A stretch of DNA of 64,000 nucleotides from NCBI RefSeq assembly GCF_010389155.1, contig NC_057769.1:32969548-33033547 (forward strand), given 5' to 3'. Source of the stretch: Erigeron canadensis (lineage: Eukaryota > Streptophyta > Magnoliopsida > Asterales > Asteraceae). Within the stretch, counting starts at the first letter, position 1. Each line of letters opens with the position of its first letter. Below are positions 32,778 to 44,337 of this stretch, piece after piece. Under the pieces are notes generated by a model. That model was given only the letters and a program-made list of their open reading frames with translations. It was not told where the DNA came from and did not search any database. The position numbers and the translations under genes are program-made.

Positions 32778-35700
32778 TCAAGTTCGTTTATGATCATTAC
32801 CCTCATATTTGTGCTCATTTCCAGATTCGTTGAATTGCCAGCCAACAACTTCTTTTGTGGAGAATTCACCAGCCTTAATTTCCGAGGTAGATTTTGACAG
32901 TTCCACATCAGGCTCAACTGTCTTTCTGTCATTAGATGTTGAAAGTTGGAATTGTTTGCCATTTACATCATCTGTCATGTCAATGTTTGACGGCCTTTCA
33001 GACTCCCACACGTCTGATTTATGGTGCTTGTTTTCTGAAAATATAGTATCATTCCCCTTGCTTGATAACGGAGAGTTGTCAGGTGACCCGCCTAATGGTA
33101 TATATGGTTTTTGTCTCGGAGACTTGATCAATTTTTGAGTAAAAATCGACTTAAGATCTGGTATGACGCGTCCAGGAGACCGTATCATAACTCCTTGAGG
33201 ACTTCCTGTTGCAGGGGAGAACTCCTCCTCATTAGTTGAGACTTCGATCCTCAAGATTGGCCTTTTGATAGTTTTAAAGTCACGTTTAATGTTCTCAATA
33301 GCACTGCATAGCTCATTAACCACTTCAACACCTTTCCTATCCAGAACAACATACACAAAATTTAGCAGAAATGCTAGATGTGGAACTCGCAACTCATGTG
33401 TATGGACACGGGTCAGTTGCTAAACATGTATCCAAATTTTAACATATTAAAGCATTTCCTACACTGCCTGATCCGTCCGTTTTGCTACTCTGATGAATAT
33501 AATTAACCGGTTCTTAATCCATCTTAAGCGACCATTTTATAAATGCAAGTGATTGAAATAATCACTGCAAATTCCGATTTTAACCACTCAAGGAAAAAGT
33601 TTTGAATAATTACCCTTTATGAAAGTATAAAAACACTTTCATAAAACTAATTTTCAAATTATGGAAGTAAAAACTAAAAGTTGAAATATCAGAGAAGCAA
33701 TGCCTTAACAAGTGGAACAAACAATAACATGCTTCACATGATCACATCTATCTCTTCCATCACACATCATATTAGACAATACCCTTTTGGTAGAAGTGCC
33801 AAATGGGACGGTCAGTTGTAGTCCAAACAGGGTTATTTTGTTACGGGCCGAAACAAGGTCAGGTCAAACCTGAAGCACTTTCTGTTCCATGTTTTATTAA
33901 CAACCAGTTTGTCAAATATGATCACGAGATTGATTATCGATATTAAATTGCCCTTACCCTTTGTCCCTTTGCGTGATTTTCTATCAACTTGACCAATCTC
34001 ATATTAGGCTAACTGTTTGATTTTACCAGTTAAACCTGTTAGTTAACAGTGTTAAAATGGTTTAAAATTGCTGTCCCGGTGTTAAAATGAGCGTATAACA
34101 TATGATTATATAAAGGTGTGTCACTTGTCATAATAACTTGTCTGATCTTTGCCAAGTTACTTACATAATGAAAACATGCATGTTTTTTTATTGAAGTTGG
34201 TAGATTTCAAAAATAGGATATAGTTAATCTATCAAATTAACCTTACCTTGAAGCATCATCAATCGTACTGTAAAAGAGCTCTTTAATGCTCTGTACTGCA
34301 TGAAATATGTTTATAACCTGCATGATTCAACTAGTAATGTAAAGTATGATAGAAATGATCAATCATGGATGGTAGAATTCAGATGTGTAATAACACCTTG
34401 GCTTCTGCATCCAGATATTCCTGCTCAAAACTTTCCCTCTGCTTAATATCTTGCAGAAATTCTTCAGCCGGATCGATTATATATTGATACCTACCAGAGG
34501 CGATACCAGGAAAAAATTCCAAAGGGGGCAAACTTAGAAAACTTCTGAAAAACAAATCTAAAAGGGGGCAAAATGTTAAAAACCTATAAAAAAATTTAAA
34601 AATTTTATGAAAAATGAAAAAATTCCAAAGGGGCAAACTTAGAAAACTTATGAAAAACAAATCTAAAAGGGGGCAAAATGTTAAAAACCTATAGAAAATT
34701 TTTAAAATTTTATGAAAAATTCAAAAATACATGACAGAATTTAAATTTAAAGGGGGCATTGGACCCCCTTGCCCCCCCTTTAGTACCGCCCCTGATACCT
34801 ACCACAAACCAAAACTCAGTACAATCAATATTTTAAATCAATATCCACCGAAAACGTAACTGAAAACGTAACTATAATAACAAAAGCCCTCTAGTAGGGC
34901 TGAAATATACCAAGCCATATGTTTCTGCGTATTTGAAATATTTGTTTCCAAGTCAGAAATATATACTTTGGCACTTTAAATAGACAGAGGGGGAATGATG
35001 AAACAATCACAATGTACCCATTCAAGCCCTCTAGAATCTTCCTTAGATTGGCAATAGCAGGTTCCAGTTGATTCTGATAAGATTAATGTCAAATAAGCGG
35101 TGAAATGCAAGTAAGACTGCAAAATGATTATCATCAAATTTATAGTACTACCTTGAATGTAGATAAAAAACTAGTAGCCGCATTTATGAAGTATGCTTCA
35201 TGTTTCTGCAGTTGATCACTTCAACATGCCAAAATAAACCATAAGTCTTACAATTATCTGATTATCGACTAGTTATATCACATACAAAAATATTTTTAAC
35301 AATAGACATACTTGACCTGCTTGTCCCTTTGCTTCTCAAATGAGGACTGGAAATCCCAAGTAGTTTCCAGAAAATGAATAAATGCGTCGCACCTATCTGC
35401 TTCTGCTCTATACGAATAAATTGTTTTTGAGAGTTCATCTTCCTAAATGATAACATTTATATAAGGGTATATAACATAGCCCTAAAATACGTATTCAAAA
35501 TACACTAAAATTGATATACCTTAAATTTTATAAGTAAAAATAACATCCCACCTTTTCCTTTAAATATACAAGGAACTCATTATTATCTTCATCAAACTGT
35601 AATCGTTGTTCCCTGGCATCCTGGAGACGAGCATTTGCAGCTGCCAAAGTGCCAATGACCTAAACATGAAATCTAATCGGATGTAACACTTTTCCTTCCC

Positions 35701-38700
35701 CTAATAAATAAAACAAATCAAATGTAGCATTGTAATAACGGCACACTCTTGTAGCATTTAGGTAATGATACAGACACTCATGATTTCCGATCAACTGTTT
35801 ATTTTACTGCATATTTATAAATAGAAATGTCAAATGTCAATGAAAATGGCAGACACTACCTTTCTTAATTCAGCTTCAAGTTCATTTCGTTTCTTTTCAA
35901 TCAGACTAACTTCAGCTTCTAAATCCTGGAAATTACCATAATATTTAGCTAGCATAAACAGGAAAACAAGTAGTTCTTATTATCCGAATTGTTTATGGAA
36001 CAAACATGTAAAAGTGCCAAATTTAGCGTAAGCTAACAAAATATATATATACAATAATAAGTGAACTGTATATGAACCAAACACCTTCTCAATTTGGCTG
36101 ACTTCATTTGTTCTTGCTACCCGAAAATTAAGGATTTCCTTTTTCTGCTCCCTGCCAACAGATTGGTGATGGATGTATGATGAGGTCAAGAAAAAGTCAT
36201 CATTTTACTTTAGAGATGAAAGTCAAAAGTATACTAGTTCAATATTTTGTAATCAATAAGGGGTGTTCGGATTTGTGAATTCAAACAGATTTCTTGTATC
36301 AGTTCATTTTTGAATTAACATATTTTGCTTCTGATTATTTGATTATAAAGGTCAGATAATCACTTTCAAACCTATAATATATGCTCAAATTTCAAATAAG
36401 TGGTGAATATGTATCCATGCTCTAAAAATCGCTTTTCAGTTTTGTACATGAAATCTAACTCTCTTCCCGACACATACAATTTCAATATAAAGGGATAGAA
36501 ATGACAAATATGTACCTATGTTCTAAAATTCGCTTTTCAGTTTTGTAGGCCGAGTTATAAAGAGATTCTAATAGAATTCTCAATTTATCAACCTGCAGAA
36601 TAATAAAATAATCAGACTACATATGAGTACAAGACATGGCCATACATGGCATCTCCCTGTTACTGGTAAATGAGAATCAAACAGTGGTCCCATGTACCGC
36701 CCCTAACAAAGAGTCCTAGCTAAAAGGCGCGGGTTCGAATCCTTGCTAAGCAGATTCCCTCCCACCTATCTCTCTAGGGAGCCACCGGGCTGTAGTCTAT
36801 GTAGTAGTGACTCAGGGTACCTATTCGGTACATGGGACCAGAAGGTTCCCACCCATTTACAGAGCCGGTCCTGAATTTTTTAATGCTCAGGGCAAGATGA
36901 TTTAAAAATGCTCCTATAAAATTTTGTAAACAAACAATACACTTATTTTTAAAGGTCTAAATCATAAGAAACCTAATTTTTTAACTATATTTTTATTCTT
37001 GAGACAAAAAATAGTTGTAGTTATTATAGTCACTTGTATATAAATAGTTCACTAATTGATTAATTAATCAATATTAGGTGGTTTTCACGATATCTCATTA
37101 GGTCACATTAGATTTAATATTCATAAATCACAATAAAAGTGTTAATTTGATTAACTCAAAAGTGGAAGGGGTTTAAATTAAGACTCTATATATTTAAAAG
37201 GGTAGGAGGTGGGAATAAGTAATACTTTTTCATTAGTTAATGTTTTCTCTTTCACAAAATTTATGCATCAGTTAAAAAATGGACTACACTACAATACACA
37301 TGCTACTCATATTGACAGGTGTACAAATTCTCTGCCCCACGTTAACACGATGCTCAGGGCTATCGCCCTTACTGCCCTGATGCAGGACCGGCACTGCCCA
37401 TTTACCCTTTTTTACAAGACATGGCCATACATGGCATCTCCTTGTTACTGGTAAATGAGAATCAGGCAATGGCACTTTTGCAAAGATTGTTTCCATTTAT
37501 TGTTTCTTAATTAATGCTGACTGATTAGCTAATAAGAAAGAATAATTGCAGTAAACTTAGCAAAACAAGATAATTAAAATGAACTGTACTTTTTGACCAT
37601 GAGTCTCCGGTGTATCCCCTTTCTTTAACAATCTTTTCTTTGATAGAAGTGACTTTAATCTGCAACACAGTTGAATGTGGGCTACAAATTCTTTCGCATC
37701 CTGCCAACAAACGGGTAGTTTTTCAAGAATTAATAAGTCACTATCTACAGGTGGATCTCTTGTTATATAAAGCCATGCAAAATCTAAGGACCTGGGTGTG
37801 TTACCCTTGGTGATGCACTAATTGTCACTTCAGAAGAATTCCCACTCTCGTCAACAGATTTTTGGTAGTTCATTCTATTCAAGCTTTGTTGTATTTGTGA
37901 GATTTCTGAATCTATTCTGAGGGAAAGTCACCAAAGGATCAGATATCATAGCATATAGCAGTTATACAAAAGTAAAAGTAATAAAATAGAGCACATGTTT
38001 ACCCACTGACCTTGATACATCAGCAGTTACTTTCAGCCCGGTAATTGCAGTTTTAACAAACTGAAGCAATTCTTCTTTCCTGACCTGGGACAAGTTGTGA
38101 GATATTCGAATTCAACCTTGCTCTATAGGGGTTTAAAAATGGCCAGGTTGGATAATGGGTCAAGATGGGATCAGGTCAAAACGGGTAATTGTTAGGACAG
38201 GTCAAAACAGAACGTGCAGGTTTTTTTTTACCTTTTCAATAACTTTTTAGTGTATCAAATATGATTTAAAAACTACATTAATATGAGAATTATAAAAATT
38301 TTAGTCAAAACGATAAAGCTGGGCGTTTGTATGCATTAATAAGTTACATTCGGCAAAACTTTCAATGCATTCACATTTTAGCTTATTCTTCTCCGTTTAC
38401 CCTTTTGACCCGTTAGTGATACAACATATCCAAATCTATCTATGTATAAGTAAATGGGTCAGATTTGTTTCTCTGAATTCAAAAGTGTGTACAGTGTTTG
38501 TGATAATATTACCAGCATTTCTCCATCGTAAACTGAGAAAGCTTTTGCCAGATCTTGTATAATTTTAACTATGGCATCATGGATTTCCCTCCCTCCTGTT
38601 AGACACAACCTATGTCCAGAGAAACAACATAACAGGAAAGTCTAATTGATGCCATCTATCGTGTTACATGATCAAATCAATTTGATGTGTGAGAAATGTT

Positions 38701-40555
38701 ACCCGAATATATTGTGCAGTAGAAATATTTCCTCCTCATTCGGTTCTCCAAGAATCTGATTTAGACAAAAGAGTGAACCTGCGGTTAAACTCCATATATC
38801 AGCAAATACAAAACACCTTATATGGTATTGAAAAACAAGTCTAGCTAATGTACTAGCGACACGCATAAACATGAAACTTATGGAAATCATGGGAATGTAG
38901 TATGGAAACAATAAACATGGGAATGTTGTGTAGTAGTCATTACCGAATTGTTCTAGAAAAATTCAAAATCAAGTTGATAAGCAACACGCCGTTACAATAT
39001 ACACACACATTTCATTAAGAAGTCATGATGAACATACGTTTAATTTGTCATAGAGAAAAACCATTGTTGGTCTAATGTCACCTGATTAACTGATGCTAGA
39101 GAAGAATTTCTTGACTTATACTTACCATAGACGTCGTCATCCCTTCGAGAGCTTGACTTTGAAGAAAAACATCACGGAAATTCATTGGTACGTTACCAAG
39201 ATCAGGGTCATAGTATAGAATCTGTCGAAAGAGAATGTATGAATTATAGATATATAGGAACGTCCATGAAGATTATATAATAATTATAAATAATCACACA
39301 AGTTATAAGGGCTACAATATACAGTATAGGAATGTAATGAAAAAACAGTACCATAATCGGCTTCCCATGAGTAACATTCTTATCATTTACTGTCTGAGGA
39401 TCCTCAATACTTTTTCGATCATTCTCAAGCTGACTTTCGTCTAGTTTTTCATATTCTCTTAGAGCAACAAACCACTTTCTTAGCAACTGAACTCTTTCTT
39501 CCCCTTTACAAGATACAGACACTTCTTCGAGCCTTCTAGCTACATCACTGAAGCTTTGTATATTCCGATTAGTCTGATTTTTACAATGACAATAATGTTA
39601 TGTTTCATTACACTATTTATGCTGCATCTATTAAAACTGATCAAATAATATGACAAATTGGCAATGCCCGCGCTCTATTACTAAATGGTCATAAATCCTC
39701 ATTTTTTTGAATGACAATCTTATAAGACATATGATATGAAAAATTATCCAACAACAAAACAGACCATTTAAGAAAAACATTAATATATCTGGAATACCCT
39801 TCAGACCGTGTGTTACTATTATATAAAGCATCAATCCCTCCCCTTTTTCTCAGATTACAACTTTAAACTACCCAAAATATTTCTAATCTTTATTCACTAA
39901 TTTAAACAGCTCCCTAAATGAAATAATTTACAGCATAAACCCTCAACCCTTAAAATAACTTCACTACCGCCTTCAACATCAATTACTTTAACATTCACCA
40001 TCATTGCCGTGCCCACCACCCATCACCCCCACCGCTTTCGACACCACCGCCGCCGCCATCTGTCGCCACCGCCGCCCACCACCACCATCGCTGGCGCGCA
40101 GGGGCGGTACTAGGGGGGGGGGGGGGCAAGGGGGTCCAATGCCCCCCTCCAAATTTAAATTTTGTCATTTATTTTTTAATTTTTCATAAATTTTTAAAAA
40201 ATTTCTATAGGTTTTTAACATTTTGCCCCCTTTTAGATTTATTTTTCATAAGTTTTCTAAGTTTGGCCCCTTTAAAATTTTTTCGCCTCTACTGGCGCGG
40301 GCATATGACTCGTCAATATATACGTATGTATGTACACATGCAATGTATTTTATCCTAAGCATGAAAGATGAGAAATAACTAAATAAGATCATGGTTACAT
40401 ACAATGTGATCTTGAAACATCTTGGCAGCCTCGGAAACTGAATTTCCAGCATGGTTGACGATGGTGTCGGTATACGTACGGACAACGGCTCTGAACATAG
40501 CGCTGCCCGGTACCTCGGCAGCTTTGTTCATGGCAGATCTTATCCATGACGTCAT
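32778..40555 (-). CDS. Plant-specific coiled-coil protein, 731 aa, 18 exons
   Basis: Unnamed conserved plant family. I recognise the N-terminal block and the ERVQLLRKW block but know no proven function. Exons (minus, plus-strand coordinates): 40403-40555, 39352-39573, 39126-39221, 38703-38755, 38513-38609, 38011-38084, 37805-37916, 37590-37700, 36516-36592, 36085-36151, 35860-35925, 35552-35659, 35317-35442, 35152-35205, 35018-35073, 34397-34490, 34247-34317, 32778-33336. All borders are GT..AG and all phases fit, which strongly supports the model. Start: [20 protein letters not shown]. Conserved stretches: [37 protein letters not shown], then heptad-rich helices in exons 8-13 ([29 protein letters not shown]). 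The last exon is Ser-rich and disordered. Introns 1, 8 and 15 hold transposons. Confidence 0.85.
34495..34794. mobile_element. hAT-type MITE 'A', 300 bp, on the exon 16 splice acceptor
   Basis: Ends CAGAGGCGATACC and TAGTACCGCCCCTG are inverted. Perfect 8-bp duplication ATACCTAC at 34487-34494 and 34795-34802. The left copy overlaps the exon 16 border (exon begins at 34490 on the minus strand, acceptor TAG at 34493-34491). The inside holds a tandem duplication of a unit of about 120 bp with GGGGGCAAAATGTT motifs. Same family as 40099-40291. Confidence 0.85.
36408..36446. repeat. Partial copy of the exon 9 donor end in intron 9
   Basis: The stretch with TCGCTTTTCAGTTTTGTA at 36428-36445 repeats the end of exon 9 (36529-36546), including flanking TGTAYCYATG.TCTAAAA. 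It is a short direct duplication of exon and donor-site sequence about 100 bases into the intron. Confidence 0.65.
36680..36859 (+). mobile_element. SINE-like element with terminal hairpin sequences
   Basis: Contains box-B-like GCGGGTTCGAATCC at 36730-36743. A perfect 14-bp inverted repeat TGGTCCCATGTACC (36685-36698) pairs with GGTACATGGGACCA (36827-36840). Its 3' end, with a T-run, continues after the hAT insertion at 37397-37413. tRNA-derived SINE is the best guess; a foldback element is the alternative. Confidence 0.5.
36860..37396. mobile_element. hAT-type MITE, 537 bp, 8-bp TSD CCCATTTA
   Basis: Ends CAGAGCCGGTCCTG and CAGGACCGGCACTG are inverted, the classic plant hAT terminus. Perfect 8-bp direct repeats CCCATTTA lie at 36852-36859 and 37397-37404. 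No transposase. Confidence 0.9.
39840..40320. mobile_element. Helitron-like fragment in intron 1, interrupted by a MITE
   Basis: Reversed version of the unit at 23858-24165: AT-rich body (TTTATTCACTAATTTAAACA, CCTCAACCCTTAAA), then a CCA/CCG trinucleotide tract at 40005-40090, then GGCGCGGGCATATGACTCGTC after the MITE at 40099-40291. Confidence 0.45.
40099..40291. mobile_element. hAT-type MITE 'B', 193 bp, 8-bp TSD CTGGCGCG
   Basis: Ends CAGGGGCGGTAC and TTCGCCTCTA are inverted. Target duplication CTGGCGCG at 40091-40098 and 40292-40299. Opposite orientation to MITE A (34495-34794), sharing GGGGTCCAATGCCCCC and CATTTTGCCCCC. Contains a G-run of about 14 bases. Confidence 0.85.
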
Positions 40556-40599
40556 TAATCAAATAAAATATCGAATTTTTTGTTTTTGTTTTAATTTTA

Positions 40600-42600
40600 G
40601 GTGCATTCGTACGTTTAACCGTAGGAAAAAATAAAATAAAATACAGAACAGTAAAAAAGTGAGAAACGGTCAGCTTTTGAGAAATTAATGGATTAAAGTT
40701 TTGTCCAAATGTCCCTACGCAAGGCTCGTTTGCTACATTTCGCCTTAATATTTTTTATTTATTTATCCTTTTTTTTTATATATATATTTTTTTGCTGATT
40801 TCGCTTTTAACAAGATCGCTATAAATTCTTAAATTATAAAATTCTTAAAAGCTTTTTTGTTGTTTATTGTTTTACTAGTCTTCAATCCCGTCTCAAAATA
40901 TATATATATATATATCAAAAGGAATCAAAATGATAAATGTGTTAAATGATGATTAAAATGTGTTAAGGTAAATCATTAACATGAACCAATGTGATCTTAT
41001 TTTCATTTAATATAAAATATATATCATATTCTAAATTTTTTAAAAAATATATGTAAATATCGAGCAAAATAAGTTAACGAGTAAAATAATTTTAAAAGGA
41101 TAAACCTTTTGTACAAGAATAAGTCACCTACAATTGACAACAAATAAATTAAAAGAGTAATAAAAATTTACAAATTATAGAACGAAACATATGAAGATTA
41201 ACTCCATATTAATATCGATTATAGTTAACCCCTTTTTTTCAACTTCTTTTTTATTGACAAATACGTCACTTTTGTTTAATTTGTAATAATTAATAAAATA
41301 AAAGACCATCTCGAATGTTTTTTATTGACAAATGTTTTTCCATACATGCACAAGACGGAGTCGTAGATGATGGTTAACATGTGTTGACTTAAGATCTTCA
41401 AGATGAACCAGCGTGCTCTTATTTTTTGTAATTGAAGAAGAAGTCATAATGAACCTATAATAGACAACAAATTAAATTAGAAATAGATTAATAATAATAA
41501 CATATAAATTCAATATCAAATAATAATGATTAAACATTAACAATACATATAAAAAAAACCTTTTTGTTTGTTAGATTTCATGAGGTAGTAGGTAGTCGAA
41601 GCTTTTTTTTTTATGTTAAGAATTTGAGAGAGTTTTTCCCTATATTGTATATATATAACATCATTTTTGGAAGAGTTTTAAGAATAAAAAGATTTGTTTT
41701 TATTTTTTAATAGAATAAGAATATAGGTCAACCTATAAAATTTTAATTAAATAAAATAGAAAAATAGAAAATTAATTAAGAGGGAGAATTAGATTCAAAG
41801 AGGGAAATTATGGGCGTCAAGTGTGTACTCTCAATATCTTCTTTTAGTTATAATATAAATAAGTATCTTATTGTTTTTGTCTTAATAAGAAAAAGTAAGG
41901 AAAGCTCTAACCTTTTATTATTAAAAACTATCTTTGTACTTTATTTAGTGAACATCCATAATAAAATTATTTATAACCTACAATTCTAACTCTTGAAATA
42001 ACTAACACTATTCCTGTTAAATCAAATATTTTTATATTTTTAATCAAATCGTTATCCCACCGTTGGTACCGCCACCACGCACAAGTAACCGTTTTATTCA
42101 AAATTAACTAAAGGAATCTAAAAACCATCAAATATTAGTTAAGCCAAACACCCCCTAAAATACTTGGGTACGTTTCAACATGCTTGAAAGTCTTGCAAAT
42201 GTTACTTATTCTCATATGTAGCTGATTTGCATTATGACTCGAGTCTTTTTTCCGATAATATTGTCGATGGTGCGAGTTCTGACAAGGAAAAGAAAAACGC
42301 TAAAAAACAAGAAAAGAGAAGGCACATAGGTACCCGCAGCCAAAACATCCATCCAATGTTCATACCTCAAACAATTAATAATTGTCACTGACTCACTGGC
42401 GAAACCCCAACCCCAATTAATTTCGAAGTTGGATTATTTGTTTCGATCCCTTTTACTTACTTTATATATTTTTGTAATGTGATAACGTACACATTCCTTA
42501 AGTTATATTCGATTTACTATAAATAAAGTACCCAAACCTTTATTTATTTTGTTATTATATACGGGTATATAATTATATAAAGGGTTTAAACAATAATGAA
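40600..42600. other. AT-rich intergenic DNA
   Basis: Upstream of the coiled-coil gene. An AT dinucleotide run lies at 40898-40914. No gene or clear element otherwise. Confidence 0.4.
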
Positions 42601-42611
42601 TAATTATTGAT

Positions 42612-42659
42612 ATGTCCAAGGACGAATTGGAGGTTGAAGAATCGGCGGTAAATCTTGAG
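42612..42659 (+). other. Possible first coding exon of the KIB F-box gene
   Basis: ATG at 42612 opens MSKDELEVEESAVNLE, acidic like the linker before the F-box in the downstream gene, and ends at a good donor GAG|GTATGA. Joining it directly to the T-A-A at 44334 in phase 0 would give a stop, so an exon may be missing. Weak support. Confidence 0.25.
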
Positions 42660-44330
42660 GTATGAATTCGATCTTTATATCTTACATATATATATATATA
42701 TATTCATCACTCGGTACTTATTATTGTTATCGTTAATGTACGTTATTGTTGGCAAATAAGGATTACCTGATGATTTGTGTTAAAAGTCAAGTCTTTTTTA
42801 GCTCAATAAATTCAAGTTTTTGGTAGACTTTTAGGTAAAAATCAAAGCTTTAGATTACTTGGCAAAGATTTGAGCTTTTTTTTTCTTTATAAATTATTTT
42901 GTTAACAATCTAGTCTTAATTAGATTATTTGGGTAAAAACAATTGTCTTTTCGATTAGTTGGGTAATGCTAACATGGTTAAGACAATAAACATGAAGCTT
43001 TCTAATATTTACGAAAATTCACACCTTTCGAAAAATTTTAGAAAAAATCAACCGAATGCAATATCATTTGTTAATTAAACAGCATGTGTTTAAATCTGAC
43101 ACACTACCACACATTCAATGTTGTATCAATAAACTTTAACATAACATTACAGCTTAGGTGGTGAAATAGTTTAACGAAGTATACAATTTAAACGCCATAG
43201 CAAACTTTTCACTTGTGTATTTACACTTTAAGTGACTTAACTCCATAGTTAAATAACGGTACATTCACCTTTTAAATCAACTACCAAATAATTGCAACTT
43301 GAAGTTCCATTTGTACTTGTTAAATATGTACCATTTTACTGTAATGGTTTGAAATAGATCAACTCATGATCTTTCCTTAAACCCAATAACTTTTTCAATA
43401 TTCCATCTTCCATCGTTTTCCTTAAACCCAATAACTTCAAATGTATTCTTTCACGGATTTTGGGTCTCAACACTTCGACGGTATATGGTAGAGGTTAAGA
43501 TGTAGACAACCTTACCTCTACCATGACGGTACGTGTAGAGAAAAATGCTTCCATGTTTATTTATGATAGAAAAGAATCTTCGGCATTGCAAGGCATGAGA
43601 ATAAAACCATTAACCTCTGTTTTCAGAAGCAATAGTGTTGATCACTTATCCAACAACCATGTTGGTTTTATTTGATGAGAACCAAGGGACAAAATGTAAA
43701 TGAGTTCATGTACATTAAAGAGCAACGTACATATAAAAACAAATGCAATAGAGTTCCTGTTAACAAGTAGCGAAGCAATTTTTTGGAAATGGTTGGCTCA
43801 ATCTTTTTTTACCGATATATGAACAATCACTGGCAATATATCAAGACATGGACCAATGATTTAAAATACTACTCCATTTTTCTTTATTCATTTATTTTTG
43901 AGAAAGAAACACACTAGCTAATAATGTCTCCTCTTTCTTTTTCCATTCTCCTCCTTTTCATCTTCTATTTTTATTAAAGAGAATACAAAACGTGCAATGA
44001 AAAAACAAATTTTACCAAACACCCCTCCAAAATCTTTATTAGAAAAAAACCAAACACCCCTAAAATATTTTGGCTAAAATCGAATCGAAGCTTTAGTTTA
44101 TTTGGCCAAAATTTGATGCTTTTTTATTTTTATAGCAGCCTAGTCTTAATTAGATTATTTGGGTAAAGGACAATTGTTTAGTTGGGTAAAATTTGGTTGT
44201 TTAAATTGCTGTAAATTATCTTTTCTGATCGTCCACCGTTAGTTTTGATACAGTATGTGTTAGGGCTGACTTTATGAGTTATAACATACCGTGTTAGTTT
44301 TGTGTCTTGTTTCACTTTATCATTATTTGA
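42660..44330. repeat. Direct repeats and a SINE-like fragment upstream of the KIB gene
   Basis: Segments at about 42850-42975 and 44073-44200 are diverged direct copies (shared CTAGTCTTAATTAGATTATT and GGACAATTGT or AACAATTGT, AGTTGGGTAA). Between them, 43455-43560 has CAACCTTACCTCTACC and a CTTCCA ending like the 3' half of Au-type SINEs. No clear exon remains of the first F-box. Confidence 0.35.
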
Positions 44331-44337
44331 CAGTAAG

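Larger units (their letters stand above)
36628..37464. repeat. 52-bp direct repeats bounding a nested insertion in intron 8
   Basis: Near-identical direct repeats at 36628-36679 and 37414-37464 (start ACAAGACATGGCCATACATG) differ by a single-base indel and one substitution. They bound a SINE-like unit and the hAT MITE inserted into that unit's 3' tail. Confidence 0.8.

Noticed and set aside
32675..32962. 95-aa minus-strand ORF overlapping the last coiled-coil exon
   Set aside because: It is another frame of the exon and 3' UTR; the spliced frame ends at 32778.
36730..36743. tRNA gene suggested by GGGTTCGAATCC
   Set aside because: No acceptor, D or anticodon stems around it; it is the box B of a SINE-like unit.
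40004..40189. Pro/Arg/Gly-rich ORF in intron 1
   Set aside because: Translation of the CCA/CCG tract and the MITE G-run.
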